From positions 1,736,001-1,800,000 of the forward strand of contig NZ_CP137142.1 of assembly GCF_045287255.1 (NCBI RefSeq): 64,000 nucleotides of DNA, written 5' to 3'. Positions within the stretch are counted from its first letter, which is position 1. Each line of letters opens with the position of its first letter. Under the pieces are notes generated by a model that was not told where the DNA came from, did no database searches, and saw only the letters and a program-made list of their open reading frames with translations. A program made the position numbers and the translations under genes. This document shows, piece by piece, positions 34,296-43,239 of this stretch. The DNA is from Henriciella sp045287255 (GTDB taxonomy: Bacteria; Pseudomonadota; Alphaproteobacteria; Caulobacterales; Hyphomonadaceae).

Positions 34296-35444
34296 TCAGG
34301 CAACGGCCTCTTCACGCCGCTTGGCTTGTTCTGAATAAGCATCCAGTTTCTCAAGCAGGTAGTCGAGGTCTTCTTTCGGGATCGCCTGGAACTGCGTCAG
34401 CACACGTTCAATCATACGCATACGGAAGCGGGCCCGGTCATTGGCTTCACCATCCATTTCCAACTCGTGATAGACTTTCACGCCTGCGCGGAAGGCTGGC
34501 AACATTTTGCGGTGCAGACCCGCGCGATCAAACACAGCCTGCAAGCCCAATGGCCCGGCATCATGGATCATCAGCCAGACCCGGCCATGCGGTACCCCGG
34601 AAAGCTCCGCTAGCGCATGTTCAACAAACGGCATATGCCCGACGCATAGCGCCCGCATAATCAGCGACTGAGTCAAACGACCATTGAGGTTCAGTTGCGC
34701 AACAAAGCGCGGCAAATCATTGGTTCGCCCAGCCTGCTCAACCAGATCAATTGTCGCCCGCTCACGGGACCCTGCCGCCAGATCGATCGCCAGCTGGGCT
34801 GGCAACTCATGGCGGTTGATCAGCATATCGAATACAGCGCCGGAGACGAGGGAAACCATCTTCTCAGCAATATGAACCGGCACATTATCCCGCAGAACAA
34901 TCTTCTCATGCAGGTTCGCATTCTTCGGGAAACGCGCAATTTGATGCTCATAGGCTTTGTCGGACAGGTTCGCCCCTGGATTTGCCGCCAAGGTCTCAAC
35001 CGCAATTTCTGCCGCATGTTCAGAGATAACCTCACCCAGTTCCGAAGACACTTCCGAGCGAGAGGCAATGGCTGCCTGCTTCGCCGCCGTAACTGCCAAG
35101 ACCAGCTCACAAAGGTCTTCATCTGAAAATACCGGAGAGTTTTCCAGCACAGGAAGCGCAACCGACTCAACATCTTTGGCCAGCTTCAGCGCGACATCGC
35201 GCGGAAGCTTCGGCGAGTTGCGCAATGTGACGGACAGAGTTCGCCGTACCAATTCGGTCGCATCCGCAGCCAGAATCTGGATGATTTCATCGGCATACTT
35301 GCGCTCTTCTTCAGACAATGCATCAATCGAGATACGACGGCACAGACGGTGTGCCACACTGGCGCGCTCTTCAGAGGTTTCCCCCTTCATCAAACGAATA
35401 ATATCGTTCTCTGTCAGTTGCGGGCGCATGCTTTGAATAGTCAT
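34296..35444 (-). CDS. DUF2336 domain protein
   Basis: 382 residues, largely helical and without membrane segments. It carries the repeated Leu/Ala helices (SEEERKYADEIIQILAAD, TLSVTLRNSPKLPRDVALKLAKD) and the RRTLSVTL pattern of DUF2336, a family confined to alphaproteobacteria and made of HEAT-like helical repeats. Function unknown; it may serve as a scaffold. It is head to head with the CoA-transferase gene across a 120-base gap that contains a perfect 22-base palindrome. Confidence 0.8.
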   Translation of the reverse strand: MTIQSMRPQLTENDIIRLMKGETSEERASVAHRLCRRISIDALSEEERKYADEIIQILAADATELVRRTLSVTLRNSPKLPRDVALKLAKDVESVALPVLENSPVFSDEDLCELVLAVTAAKQAAIASRSEVSSELGEVISEHAAEIAVETLAANPGANLSDKAYEHQIARFPKNANLHEKIVLRDNVPVHIAEKMVSLVSGAVFDMLINRHELPAQLAIDLAAGSRERATIDLVEQAGRTNDLPRFVAQLNLNGRLTQSLIMRALCVGHMPFVEHALAELSGVPHGRVWLMIHDAGPLGLQAVFDRAGLHRKMLPAFRAGVKVYHELEMDGEANDRARFRMRMIERVLTQFQAIPKEDLDYLLEKLDAYSEQAKRREEAVA

Positions 35445-35493
35445 ATCAGGCAGTCTTCCTTATCCCCAAAAGAGATTTGGTCGACAATTAAAC

Positions 35494-35515
35494 AAACCGG
35501 GTTAATACCCGGTTT
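35494..35515. promoter_or_regulatory. Perfect 22-bp palindrome between divergent genes
   Basis: AAACCGGGT-TAAT-ACCCGGTTT is a 9-base arm inverted repeat, 49 bases before the CoA-transferase start and 49 bases before the DUF2336 start. The position halfway between two divergent genes and the exact symmetry suggest a regulator-binding site. No T-run makes it a poor terminator. Confidence 0.5.
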
Positions 35516-35564
35516 ACTAAACTGCCTGCGACAGACAGGCGGATAACACCTTAAGGGAGAGATT

Positions 35565-36764
35565 ATGCTCGACGGAATTCGCGTCATTGAACACGCCACC
35601 TATATGGCCGCCCCCGGTGCTGGCAGCATTCTGAGCGACTGGGGCGCAGATGTTATCAAGATCGAACCGCCGGGCGGCGATCCGATTCGCAATTTCTTCT
35701 CCACAATCGGTACCGACATTCAGGACAATCCGGTTTTTGACTTTGATAATCGCGGCAAGAAATCCGTCATCCTCGACACCCGCACTGAGGAAGGTAACGC
35801 GATCCTGCGTAAGCTGGCAGGCGACGCCGATGTCTTCCTGACCAATGTCCGCCCCGGCGGCCTGACCCGCGCCGGGCTAGACTATGCGAGCCTCGCCAAA
35901 GCTAACCGCAAACTGGTTTACTGCACGCTCACGGGATATGGCCTTGAGGGCCCGGATGCGGACAAGCCAGGCTTCGATGTCGCCTCATTCTGGTCCCGCG
36001 CCGGGGTCGCAAACCTGACCATCCCTAAGGGCCAAGAACCGTTTGCCTTGCGCACCGCCTTTGGTGATCACACCACCAGCATGGCCGCGGCTGCTGGCAT
36101 TTGCGCCGCTCTGGTCAAGGCTCAGCGTACGGGCGAGGGGCAGCTTGTGGAGGCGTCCCTGCTGCGCGCCGCCCTCTTCGCGATGGGCAGTGATTTTGCC
36201 ATCCAGCTCTTCTTCAACCGGATTGGGTCAACCAAATCCCGGCATGAAACCATTCAGCCCCTGATGAACTTCTTTCAGAGCAGTGATGGCGCATGGATAT
36301 GTATTGTTTCCCGGCAAGGCAGCGTCGACTGGGCCCCTATCTGCCGCGCTTGCGGGCGTGATGACCTGATCGAGGATGAACGATTCACCAGCGCCAAGGG
36401 TCGCCGTGCCAATGCCCGCGAACTCGTTGATCTGCTCGATGCAGGCTTTGCCCGCTACACCAAAGTAGAATTGGCCGAGCGCTTGGACGCAGAAAGCATT
36501 GCCTGGGCCCCCGTTCAAACCCTCGCTGAAGTCGCAGCCGATCCACAAGTCGCAGCGGCTGGCGCCATCACAGAAGTGCCAAGCGCCAGTGGCGACGGAT
36601 CAACCTTTAAATCGCCAGCTTCACCGATCCGTTTCCCCGGTGCCGATGACGGTCCATCCGGCCCATCCCCGCGCATGGGAGAGCATACGCGCGATGTTCT
36701 GGATCGCCTCGGTTACAGCGCCAGCGATATGGACGCATTGTTTGAAAAAGGCGTTGTCGCTTAG
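35565..36764 (+). CDS. CaiB/BaiF family CoA-transferase
   Basis: 399 residues, normal length for the class III family. Motifs include MLDGIRVIE, DWGADVIKIEPPGGDPIR, KKSVILDTRTEEG, the catalytic Asp as D168 in TAFGDHTTSMAA, and LVEASLLRAALF. It moves CoA between acyl or carboxylate groups; candidates include formyl-CoA or racemase-type reactions. The palindrome at 35494-35515 may regulate it. The 3' end overlaps the convergent membrane-protein gene by four bases. GGGAGAGA is a clear ribosome site before the start. Confidence 0.88.
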   Translation: MLDGIRVIEHATYMAAPGAGSILSDWGADVIKIEPPGGDPIRNFFSTIGTDIQDNPVFDFDNRGKKSVILDTRTEEGNAILRKLAGDADVFLTNVRPGGLTRAGLDYASLAKANRKLVYCTLTGYGLEGPDADKPGFDVASFWSRAGVANLTIPKGQEPFALRTAFGDHTTSMAAAAGICAALVKAQRTGEGQLVEASLLRAALFAMGSDFAIQLFFNRIGSTKSRHETIQPLMNFFQSSDGAWICIVSRQGSVDWAPICRACGRDDLIEDERFTSAKGRRANARELVDLLDAGFARYTKVELAERLDAESIAWAPVQTLAEVAADPQVAAAGAITEVPSASGDGSTFKSPASPIRFPGADDGPSGPSPRMGEHTRDVLDRLGYSASDMDALFEKGVVA

Positions 36765-37564
36765 TTTTCCTGAACGGGCGCAAGCGCCTTATAGACCGTC
36801 GCCGCGAGCGCATGGCCGAGCCATGCTGCCGGGGTGCAGGCCAGCATGGTGAGACCGGCGGCAAGCGCAGCTTCTATAGCTGTTGGCTCATTCCCCCAAA
36901 TGGCTTGGCCCGCAAAAACCCCAATGACCAACCCAACAGCTAAAGGCAAAAAGGTCATTACAAGCAGAGCTGGCCCGAGACGTTTGAACTGCCCTTTTGT
37001 CCAGCTCCAGGTCCGGAAAACATGAACCTGCGCGCGATGACTGGTTGCAGCGGCAAACGTCATCAGCCTCGTGACAAACCAGAAAAGAGCGAAAAAAGAG
37101 GCGATAAAAACGATGAAGAGCGGCCAGAATGTCCCGCCCTGTTGCATCAGTTCAGTGATATCGGAGATCTGGCCGGCATCGCCCTCTCCGGAAACAATAC
37201 CAACACTGGCCCCAACCATGGAGAAGAACAGCGTCCAGATCGAGAAGATGATGGCCATCACGGTAAACACCAACAGCCATGACAGGGTCAGCTTGAACGC
37301 AGCCGACCGCATGCTAGCTTCGCTCCCCAGCAAAACCCGATACATAGAGACAGAAAACAGGCTATGGGCGTATAGGGTAAGCAGCGCCAACCCAGCGAAC
37401 AAGATTGAACTTATCGCGCTTTCCGGCAAAGCCGCTGCCGCCCAAACCAGATACCCCCAAGCGAAAATAAATAGAGCCGTCCAGGGCAAGCTGGGTACAA
37501 TCACTCGCCCTGCCCCTTTCAGGGTCTCACGCAATAATCCAGCAAAAGTCAGTCGATCAGTCAT
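36761..37564 (-). CDS. Multi-span membrane protein of unknown function
   Basis: 267 residues with about six hydrophobic helices (for example at 24-42, 53-75, 92-120, 145-167, 195-218 and 233-250), a loop with GEGDAGQISDITELMQQGG, and a basic TSHRAQVHVFRTW stretch. It has no recognised domain. It is the last gene of a minus-strand group with a MAPEG protein and a small two-span protein; the three have gaps of only 6-9 bases, so they are likely one operon and share a membrane role. Confidence 0.6.
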   Translation of the reverse strand: MTDRLTFAGLLRETLKGAGRVIVPSLPWTALFIFAWGYLVWAAAALPESAISSILFAGLALLTLYAHSLFSVSMYRVLLGSEASMRSAAFKLTLSWLLVFTVMAIIFSIWTLFFSMVGASVGIVSGEGDAGQISDITELMQQGGTFWPLFIVFIASFFALFWFVTRLMTFAAATSHRAQVHVFRTWSWTKGQFKRLGPALLVMTFLPLAVGLVIGVFAGQAIWGNEPTAIEAALAAGLTMLACTPAAWLGHALAATVYKALAPVQEN

Positions 37565-37570
37565 ACCGCG

Positions 37571-37957
37571 TCAGGTAAACGCGGCCACCAGAAGCGCAAG
37601 GGCAAACCCTGCATAAGTCAGGAGGGTCAGCACCATACCAATTTGTCGAAAGGCGATCGGGCCGCCCTTCATGCCAATTGGGTGCAATAGTCGTCCCAGT
37701 GTGAATGCCCCGCCAAGGACATGAAGTTGCCAGGTTGCTGCGCCCATCAGGGCCAGCACGACTAAGCCGATCATCGCCCCTGCGCTATATTCACTGGCAT
37801 TGCCATGCACACGGATCGCGACCGCCAAATCATCTGATCCACCGTCCCCATGCGCGATACGCCCTTTAAAGCGCCGGGCAATCACACGTATGGCAAGCCA
37901 AAGCAGGATGAGCAGGTTCGCAGCGATATAGATGGCTGCAACTTCTAACTTCGTCAT
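37571..37957 (-). CDS. MAPEG family membrane protein
   Basis: 128 residues with four hydrophobic helices. The family motif IRVHGNASEY, followed by AGAMIGLVVLALMG, matches the MAPEG group, whose eukaryotic members are glutathione-dependent membrane enzymes. The bacterial role is not established, and no gene here points to one. It lies between a small membrane protein and a six-span protein on the same strand, with 6-9 base gaps. Confidence 0.75.
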   Translation of the reverse strand: MTKLEVAAIYIAANLLILLWLAIRVIARRFKGRIAHGDGGSDDLAVAIRVHGNASEYSAGAMIGLVVLALMGAATWQLHVLGGAFTLGRLLHPIGMKGGPIAFRQIGMVLTLLTYAGFALALLVAAFT

Positions 37958-37966
37958 CTTTACGCT

Positions 37967-38254
37967 CTAATCGTCACGGCGCGCGTCAGGCAGGCGATCA
38001 TTGATATCGTCGCGAATGTCGAGAAGTGTTACGATCAAACCACCTACGACACTTGCGGCAATCCAGCCGAGAAGCGACATGGCCACCAAGGTCAGAACCC
38101 GTCCGGGCATACCATCAATACCAACCGCCAGTTCTGCGCTGCTCACTTCTTCAACGAAGCCATTGTAATAGCCCAGGAAGATACCGCCTGCGATAATCGC
38201 CAGATAGGCCGCATAGACCATCATGCGGAAACTGTTGATGATGAAGAATTTCAT
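37967..38254 (-). CDS. Small two-span membrane protein
   Basis: 95 residues with two hydrophobic segments (about 10-30 and 52-76), short charged ends and an acidic/basic tail DIRDDINDRLPDARRDD. No family recognised. It begins a minus-strand operon with the MAPEG and six-span genes (gaps of 9 and 6 bases). A terminator hairpin at 38276-38309 separates it from the gene upstream. Confidence 0.6.
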   Translation of the reverse strand: MKFFIINSFRMMVYAAYLAIIAGGIFLGYYNGFVEEVSSAELAVGIDGMPGRVLTLVAMSLLGWIAASVVGGLIVTLLDIRDDINDRLPDARRDD

Positions 38255-38275
38255 GTCTTCCTCCCAAAAAAGGTA

Positions 38276-38309
38276 AAACCCGGATCAGGTGTTAACCAAA
38301 TCCGGGTTT
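38276..38309 (-). terminator. Terminator of the 38335 lipoprotein gene
   Basis: AAACCCGGAT pairs with ATCCGGGTTT across a 14-base loop. On the minus strand the stem is followed by TTACCTTTTTT, giving a plausible terminator 25 bases beyond the lipoprotein stop. Confidence 0.75.
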
Positions 38310-38334
38310 CTGTCTAGCTTGGCTTTATGACAGC

Positions 38335-38664
38335 CTACTGGCCAAGGCCGCAGGTCATGCCCGCTGACATGGCAAAGCCCATGAACTGGTTCATTTGCTC
38401 AGGGGTCAGCTCACCCATCATCGCGGCCATAGCCTCATCAGACTGGTCGCCGGACTTGGCGGCATCGACCAGAATTTTCAGCAGATCCTTGTCCAATTGC
38501 TCAACCGCAGCATCCGCCATGCACTCACATTCTTGGGCAGAGCTACCCTCTTCAGCCATACAGGCTTTGATAAGCTCAGCTTTAGGGTTTCCGCCACCGC
38601 CGCCACAGGCCGCAAGACCAATCAAACCAGCTGCCATTAAGCCGCCCACAAACATCTTCTTCAT
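38335..38664 (-). CDS. Small lipoprotein of unknown function
   Basis: 109 residues from the ATG at 38664, chosen because GGAAGGG precedes it by 6 bases and the resulting signal peptide is ideal: LAAC at Cys20 followed by a Gly run. The mature part is acidic, with CMAEEGSSAQECECMADAA and a Met-rich end ending CGLGQ; four or five cysteines suggest disulfides in the periplasm. Function unknown. It follows the phosphatase gene by 74 bases and ends at a terminator. Confidence 0.7.
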   Translation of the reverse strand: MKKMFVGGLMAAGLIGLAACGGGGGNPKAELIKACMAEEGSSAQECECMADAAVEQLDKDLLKILVDAAKSGDQSDEAMAAMMGELTPEQMNQFMGFAMSAGMTCGLGQ

Positions 38665-38737
38665 AGCGATCCCTTCCAAATCAACTCGCTCAGCGAACGT
38701 TTTCATGAATCCCCAAACGTGACCAGCAAAAAATCGA

Positions 38738-39436
38738 TTATTCACGGCGCAGAAGCTCACTCAGGCGCAGCTTGCCTTTGCCGCTTGCCAGGAATTCTTC
38801 CTTCATTGCAACGCGATCATAGACACTGGTCAGCCAGTCCTCGAACGAGATATCATGCTGCTCGGCATAGGCGATGTATTCTTCAAAGAAATGATCGAGC
38901 AATCCCGTTTTGCCTTCACGCAGGTGTAGGTATTTCTTGGAGAGCTGTTCAATCGCTTCCTTAATCGGCAACCCCTGTCGGAAATGCATATACAGCACGC
39001 TCATCAGGCCTGCCCGGTCTGCACCAGACTTGCAATGCATAACTGCCGGATAGGCAATTTCCTCGAACAGAGCCTTCGCGCCCAAGACCGTTTCCACTTT
39101 AGGCGTGTCCCGGGAAAAAACCTGAAAGTCGACCAGCGTCACACCATTGGCTTCGCAGGCCTCTTTCTCCAGAAAATAGTAGCCCTTGGTGGACACGCCA
39201 CGCAGATTCAGGATCGTCTTGATCCCACGTTCTGCAGCATGTTCGACAATCTGCTTCGGGCTTGGCTGATTGGATCGCCACATCTCATCTGAAATCTGAT
39301 GCAGGTTCTGGAACTTCAGACGCAGAAAGTGGTGATCCCCCCACATGAGCTCATTGTTCGCGCGCTTGCGGCCCTCAGGGGTCGACAAGTCTGGTGCGAC
39401 ATGGGGCTTACGCATGTGTTTCGGGCGGATTTTCAT
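38738..39436 (-). CDS. Dual-specificity/tyrosine phosphatase-like protein
   Basis: 232 residues. The active-site loop H134-C135-K-S-G-A-D-R141 (CX5R) is present, with an upstream Asp-containing stretch FQVFSRDTPK that may supply the general acid. An N-terminal part of about 55 residues is outside the domain. The protein lacks a signal peptide. Substrate unknown; related proteins act on phosphoproteins, phosphoinositides or lipids. It is the last gene of the infA-thioesterase-maf series, 76 bases from maf. Confidence 0.8.
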   Translation of the reverse strand: MKIRPKHMRKPHVAPDLSTPEGRKRANNELMWGDHHFLRLKFQNLHQISDEMWRSNQPSPKQIVEHAAERGIKTILNLRGVSTKGYYFLEKEACEANGVTLVDFQVFSRDTPKVETVLGAKALFEEIAYPAVMHCKSGADRAGLMSVLYMHFRQGLPIKEAIEQLSKKYLHLREGKTGLLDHFFEEYIAYAEQHDISFEDWLTSVYDRVAMKEEFLASGKGKLRLSELLRRE

Positions 39437-39512
39437 GGTCTCGCGTTACTCCAGCCATCCCCTGCTCGCAAGCATTGCGCGGCACCTGTCAGGTGAAATC
39501 CTTGTCACGGGC

Positions 39513-40076
39513 CTAGGTTTGATAACCCAGCCCTGTCAGCGCATTCATGGCCTCATAGACCGGCAGCCCCATAACCCCGGTATAGCTGCCGGAAATGTGC
39601 TTGATATAGGCCCCGGCCAGCCCCTGAATGGCATATCCACCCGCCTTACCAATCCCCTCACCACTCGCAAGATAGGCGCTCACCTCTTCATCGGATAAGC
39701 GCTTGAGAATCACCCGTGTATCACTCAAGCGTTCAACCCTGCGTCCGTCCGGTGAAATCACAACGAGCGACGTTAAAACCCGATGCGCCCGCCCGGACAG
39801 CAGCCGCAAGCAGACCTCAACTTCAGCATCGGTTTCCGCTTTGGGCAAAATACGCCGCCCAAGTGCCACAACCGTATCGCCCGCCAGGGTGAACTGCCCC
39901 TCCTGATGAACGACGAGCGCTTTCTCCCGCCCCATACGCTCAGCATAGGGACGCGGCAGTTCTGCTTTCATCGGAGTTTCATCAATATCGGCGGGCGCGA
40001 TCTCATCTGGCACAATACCGACCTGAGCCAGCAATTGCCGCCGACGCGGGCTAGCAGAAGCAAGAACAAGCCGCAT
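39513..40076 (-). CDS. maf: Maf nucleotide pyrophosphatase (septum-formation inhibitor family)
   Basis: 187 residues. Maf motifs are visible: LVLASASPRRRQLL, DIDET, YAERMGREKA, TLAGDTVVALGRRILPKA, and GKAGGYAIQGLAGAYI. These enzymes hydrolyse nucleoside triphosphates, often modified ones such as dTTP, UTP or m7GTP, to the monophosphate. The start shares one base with the stop of the thioesterase gene (40076), so the two are coupled. Placement close to infA is common in alphaproteobacteria. Confidence 0.92.
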   Translation of the reverse strand: MRLVLASASPRRRQLLAQVGIVPDEIAPADIDETPMKAELPRPYAERMGREKALVVHQEGQFTLAGDTVVALGRRILPKAETDAEVEVCLRLLSGRAHRVLTSLVVISPDGRRVERLSDTRVILKRLSDEEVSAYLASGEGIGKAGGYAIQGLAGAYIKHISGSYTGVMGLPVYEAMNALTGLGYQT

Positions 40077-40504
40077 CAGAGAATCTTGAAGGTCGCGTTC
40101 GCCATGGCAACTGGCACATCATTCGACGTAATCAAAGCACGGGCAAAACAGATTGAGTCGCCAACCTTAACCGGTTCGGGGTTGATCTGTAGCCACTCCC
40201 CCAGTTTTCCAGCTCCCAGATAGTCTGTCCCCAGCGAGACCGTCACCAGCCCCTTACCAGCATCTCTACCCGCAGCTGCCAGCGCAAAAACACAGGACAG
40301 CCCCATCGCATTATCAGCCAAAGCTGCGATCAACCCGCCGTGCACTAAGCCACGCGAGTTACAATGCGGCTCAGCCAGAACCAGGCCCATCAAGAGCCGA
40401 TCATCTTGTTTTCTGGAATAAAGCGGTTCCCACGGATCAGTCAGACCAGAACGGCGAAAATGGCGCTCAAAGCCGTCTGGCGGAAGCATCCGATCCTGTG
40501 GCAT
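40076..40504 (-). CDS. PaaI family hotdog thioesterase
   Basis: 142 residues with the hotdog-fold motif GLVHGGLIAALADNAMG, followed by the strand TVSLGTDYLGAGKLGEW. It is a probable acyl-CoA thioesterase; the acyl chain cannot be inferred. It sits between infA (5 bases upstream) and maf (one-base overlap), so it is transcribed with them. This insertion between infA and maf is a variation from the arrangement I know. Confidence 0.85.
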   Translation of the reverse strand: MPQDRMLPPDGFERHFRRSGLTDPWEPLYSRKQDDRLLMGLVLAEPHCNSRGLVHGGLIAALADNAMGLSCVFALAAAGRDAGKGLVTVSLGTDYLGAGKLGEWLQINPEPVKVGDSICFARALITSNDVPVAMANATFKIL

Positions 40505-40509
40505 AAATC

Positions 40510-40728
40510 TTATTTGAAACGATAAGTGATACGACCCTTAGTCAGGTCATATGGTGTCATTTCGACCAGAACTTTATCGCCCGTGAGGATACGAATGCGG
40601 TTCTTGCGCATTTTTCCGGCTGTATAGCCAATGATCTCGTGATCATTTTCCAGCTTCACGCGAAACGTCGCGTTTGGCAGCAATTCAACGATAGTTCCGT
40701 TGAATTCGATGATTTCTTCTTTTGACAT
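40510..40728 (-). CDS. infA: Translation initiation factor IF-1
   Basis: 72 residues, exactly the usual length, with the S1-type OB fold visible as IEFNGTIVELLPNATF, GYTAGKMRKNRIRIL and the C-terminal GRITYRFK. Essential for initiation on the 30S subunit. It is preceded by GGAGAC 5 bases before the ATG and leads an infA-thioesterase-maf operon. Confidence 0.98.
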   Translation of the reverse strand: MSKEEIIEFNGTIVELLPNATFRVKLENDHEIIGYTAGKMRKNRIRILTGDKVLVEMTPYDLTKGRITYRFK

Positions 40729-40832
40729 CCTGTCTCCATATTGACCGGCGCAACCTGCGCGCCGTTTCAGATATGGGGTGCTTCGTATCTTTCGTCACCC
40801 CATGGGGCAAGAGACCAGATGCGATAGCCCCA

Positions 40833-40866
40833 CAAAAAAGAAAGGGCGACCCAACGGATCGCCCTT
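40833..40866 (-). terminator. Terminator of the S9 peptidase gene
   Basis: AAGGGCGA pairs with TCGCCCTT with a 9-base loop, and on the minus strand the stem is followed by TCTTTTTTG. It lies 24 bases beyond the stop at 40890. Confidence 0.85.
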
Positions 40867-40889
40867 CCCTGTGTCAGTTTTTGGTGTGC

Positions 40890-42920
40890 TTACATTCCAC
40901 AAGTCGTGGTCAGGAAGCGCTCCATATTCTCAAGGACATCTGCCTTATGCTCAGGCAGCCACTTATTTGACTGATGTCCCATCTGCTTCAGTACGATCAG
41001 CTCACTCTGTGGGGAGTCCCGCTTAATCGCATTATAGAAGTCACGGCTGTGGAAGAGCGGCACGCGTACGTCATAATCCCCGTGATAGAGTTGGATCGGG
41101 ATATTCACCTTCTCGGTGTTCCGCATTGGGTCCATACCTTTAACGGTCTGTCCTTGAACAACCCGTTGTATACGGTTGTCACCCCAGACATTTCCGAGCT
41201 TGGCAAGATCAGCCACACCCGCACCGGCTATTGCACACTGGTATGGGCTATTTGGACGAACGGAGGCCGCGATCGCGGCAAATCCGCCATAAGAATAACC
41301 ATGGATAGCGATTTTGTCGGCATCGACATAGCCTTGGCTAACAAGCCATGCAGCTGTGTCATCCTTATCATCCTGCATCTTCTGGCCCCATTCTTTATCG
41401 CCAGCGAGCCATAGGGCGCGGCCGAAACCGGTGCTTCCGCGATACTGAGGGCGCAAGATGATGTAACCACGGTTAGCGAAGTACTGAACCCAACCGGCAT
41501 TATCAAAGCCAGCAAAGTCACGCGCCCATGGTCCACCATGAGGATGGATAATAGCGCCGCGAGCCTTATCCTTGCCTTTCTGGAAGTTCGGCGGATAGGT
41601 CACGAGAGATGGCACTTTAAGACCGTCACGCGCCGTGATGTATGTCAGCTCTGTCTCGCCCAAGTCTGCTGGATCAATCCAAGGACGGCTAGACCCAATC
41701 GTCGCCACTTTAGCCTTATCGATGAGCAAGAAGTAAGCAGTCGGCATAGACCCGCTGCTGACTGTAAAGAGAATCCGATTTCGGTCTGCCGTCATATCTC
41801 CCAAGGAGACGTTGCGATTTGGAAACGCCGCATCAAGACCCTTCTGAATCGAATCCATTTCTGGGTCTAACCAATACGTCTTTGCAACATCGGCCAAATA
41901 AGTAAAACCAAGGACCGCACCGAAGTCCTGCTCACGGGTCGAGAACTCTATGCCCGATATATCAAACTCAGGATGCGCAAATACTGGCTCTGAACTGAAT
42001 TGATCAGTAGATGCATCGTACATGTAGACCGAGACTTTATCGGAGAATTTATCTGTCCCGACGAAGTACTGATTTGTCTCGCTATGGAAGCCGTAAATAT
42101 CTAGAGTGTAGCGGTCTTCAATATTCGTGGTCAGAGCATCTTCTCGTGTGAGTCTACCTGTCGCTGGATCGCGAAGGTTAATGAAGGACTGCCATTCGCC
42201 GTTTGTGAACTCGAGCTCAGTTGAACCATATGGCTCACCTGTACGATCGCTAATTAGATAATTCTCGAACTCTTTACCGCGATACTGAAACTGTTCCCGT
42301 CCTGTACGCAGGTTATGCAGGAAGTAACCAACACCATTTTTCGTAGTTGTTCGAGAGAGAAGAACATTTTCAGAGTCCAGCGGCAGCAAAGATGCAATAC
42401 CAGTTTCACCTTCTAACTCAAAACAGCGAAGCAGGACTTTGCTGGCACCAACTTCAGCTGACCCATTTGGCAAATCATCAATTTTTTTGATCCGTTCATT
42501 GCCCATGTACACCTTTTGGATGTACTTTTTGGTGGATCCAGTCGTTTTACCCTCACCACATCCTTGTAAAGAGCCCGTGTAAGCTTGGACTGTAAACCAA
42601 AGAGACTTTTTCTGTTTTAGTGCATTCGCAGCAAAAAAGTTTGTCCGCGTTCCACTCGGAGTGATGTTTGAAGGCAACAAAGGCTTTGTGGTGTCAATTT
42701 CACCTGACAAATCCCAATAAGCTGCAGCCATCTCCTCTCCATCCTTAGATGGATCGGCTACAAGACCAACCAGAACATCTCCTTCAAGTGACATGGAAAC
42801 ACCTGTCACCGAAGGTTGTTTAGAGAATGCCTCAATACTAACACGGTCAACCTGAGCTAGTGCATGCGGCGCACTAGCTATGACCGCTAAGCTAAGAAGC
42901 GAGCGAAGCTTGTTCATCAT
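40890..42920 (-). CDS. Secreted prolyl oligopeptidase-family (S9) peptidase
   Basis: About 676 residues from the ATG at 42920, preferred because it opens with a clean signal peptide (KLRSLLSLAVIASAPHALAQ) and GGGAGA lies upstream; a longer GTG frame reaches 42989. The N-terminal two-thirds is a beta-propeller-like region. The alpha/beta hydrolase domain has HPHGGPW, the nucleophile in HGYSYGGFAA, and the final Asp/His in GDYDVRVP and KQMGHQSNK. It probably cuts peptides in the periplasm. It is divergent from a TonB receptor, a pairing that suggests peptide uptake. Confidence 0.88.
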   Translation of the reverse strand: MMNKLRSLLSLAVIASAPHALAQVDRVSIEAFSKQPSVTGVSMSLEGDVLVGLVADPSKDGEEMAAAYWDLSGEIDTTKPLLPSNITPSGTRTNFFAANALKQKKSLWFTVQAYTGSLQGCGEGKTTGSTKKYIQKVYMGNERIKKIDDLPNGSAEVGASKVLLRCFELEGETGIASLLPLDSENVLLSRTTTKNGVGYFLHNLRTGREQFQYRGKEFENYLISDRTGEPYGSTELEFTNGEWQSFINLRDPATGRLTREDALTTNIEDRYTLDIYGFHSETNQYFVGTDKFSDKVSVYMYDASTDQFSSEPVFAHPEFDISGIEFSTREQDFGAVLGFTYLADVAKTYWLDPEMDSIQKGLDAAFPNRNVSLGDMTADRNRILFTVSSGSMPTAYFLLIDKAKVATIGSSRPWIDPADLGETELTYITARDGLKVPSLVTYPPNFQKGKDKARGAIIHPHGGPWARDFAGFDNAGWVQYFANRGYIILRPQYRGSTGFGRALWLAGDKEWGQKMQDDKDDTAAWLVSQGYVDADKIAIHGYSYGGFAAIAASVRPNSPYQCAIAGAGVADLAKLGNVWGDNRIQRVVQGQTVKGMDPMRNTEKVNIPIQLYHGDYDVRVPLFHSRDFYNAIKRDSPQSELIVLKQMGHQSNKWLPEHKADVLENMERFLTTTCGM

Positions 42921-43239
42921 ATCTATGTCTCTCCCAGAACGCATGTTTGATATACTGTCGCTACCCCTGATTTGGTCAAGAGCAGACACTGACGAAATTC
43001 ACCCCTGATGGCAAAGAATGAGGCGCATCTCATGCGCTAAAGCCATTCTGGGACGAAAATCTTGCTCCAATTCACCAGAAGTGTCCAAAAAACCACACTC
43101 CTCGACGGTTTTGTTACAGAACTGTCAGGAATTCGTCTAAAGAGCTTGCACGTTTTTTCAATAAGGCTCACAAAAAATTCATCTCGGCTTAAGATCGAGG
43201 AAAATCGGATTAGTAACACCAACGTTCAGGGGAATTTAT
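42921..43239. promoter_or_regulatory. Divergent regulatory region of peptidase and TonB receptor
   Basis: 319 bases without a credible gene, AT-rich near 43150-43190. It must hold promoters for both genes. I see no clear -35/-10 pair and no obvious palindromic operator; a strong AGGGGA ribosome site at the right end precedes the receptor start. Confidence 0.5.
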
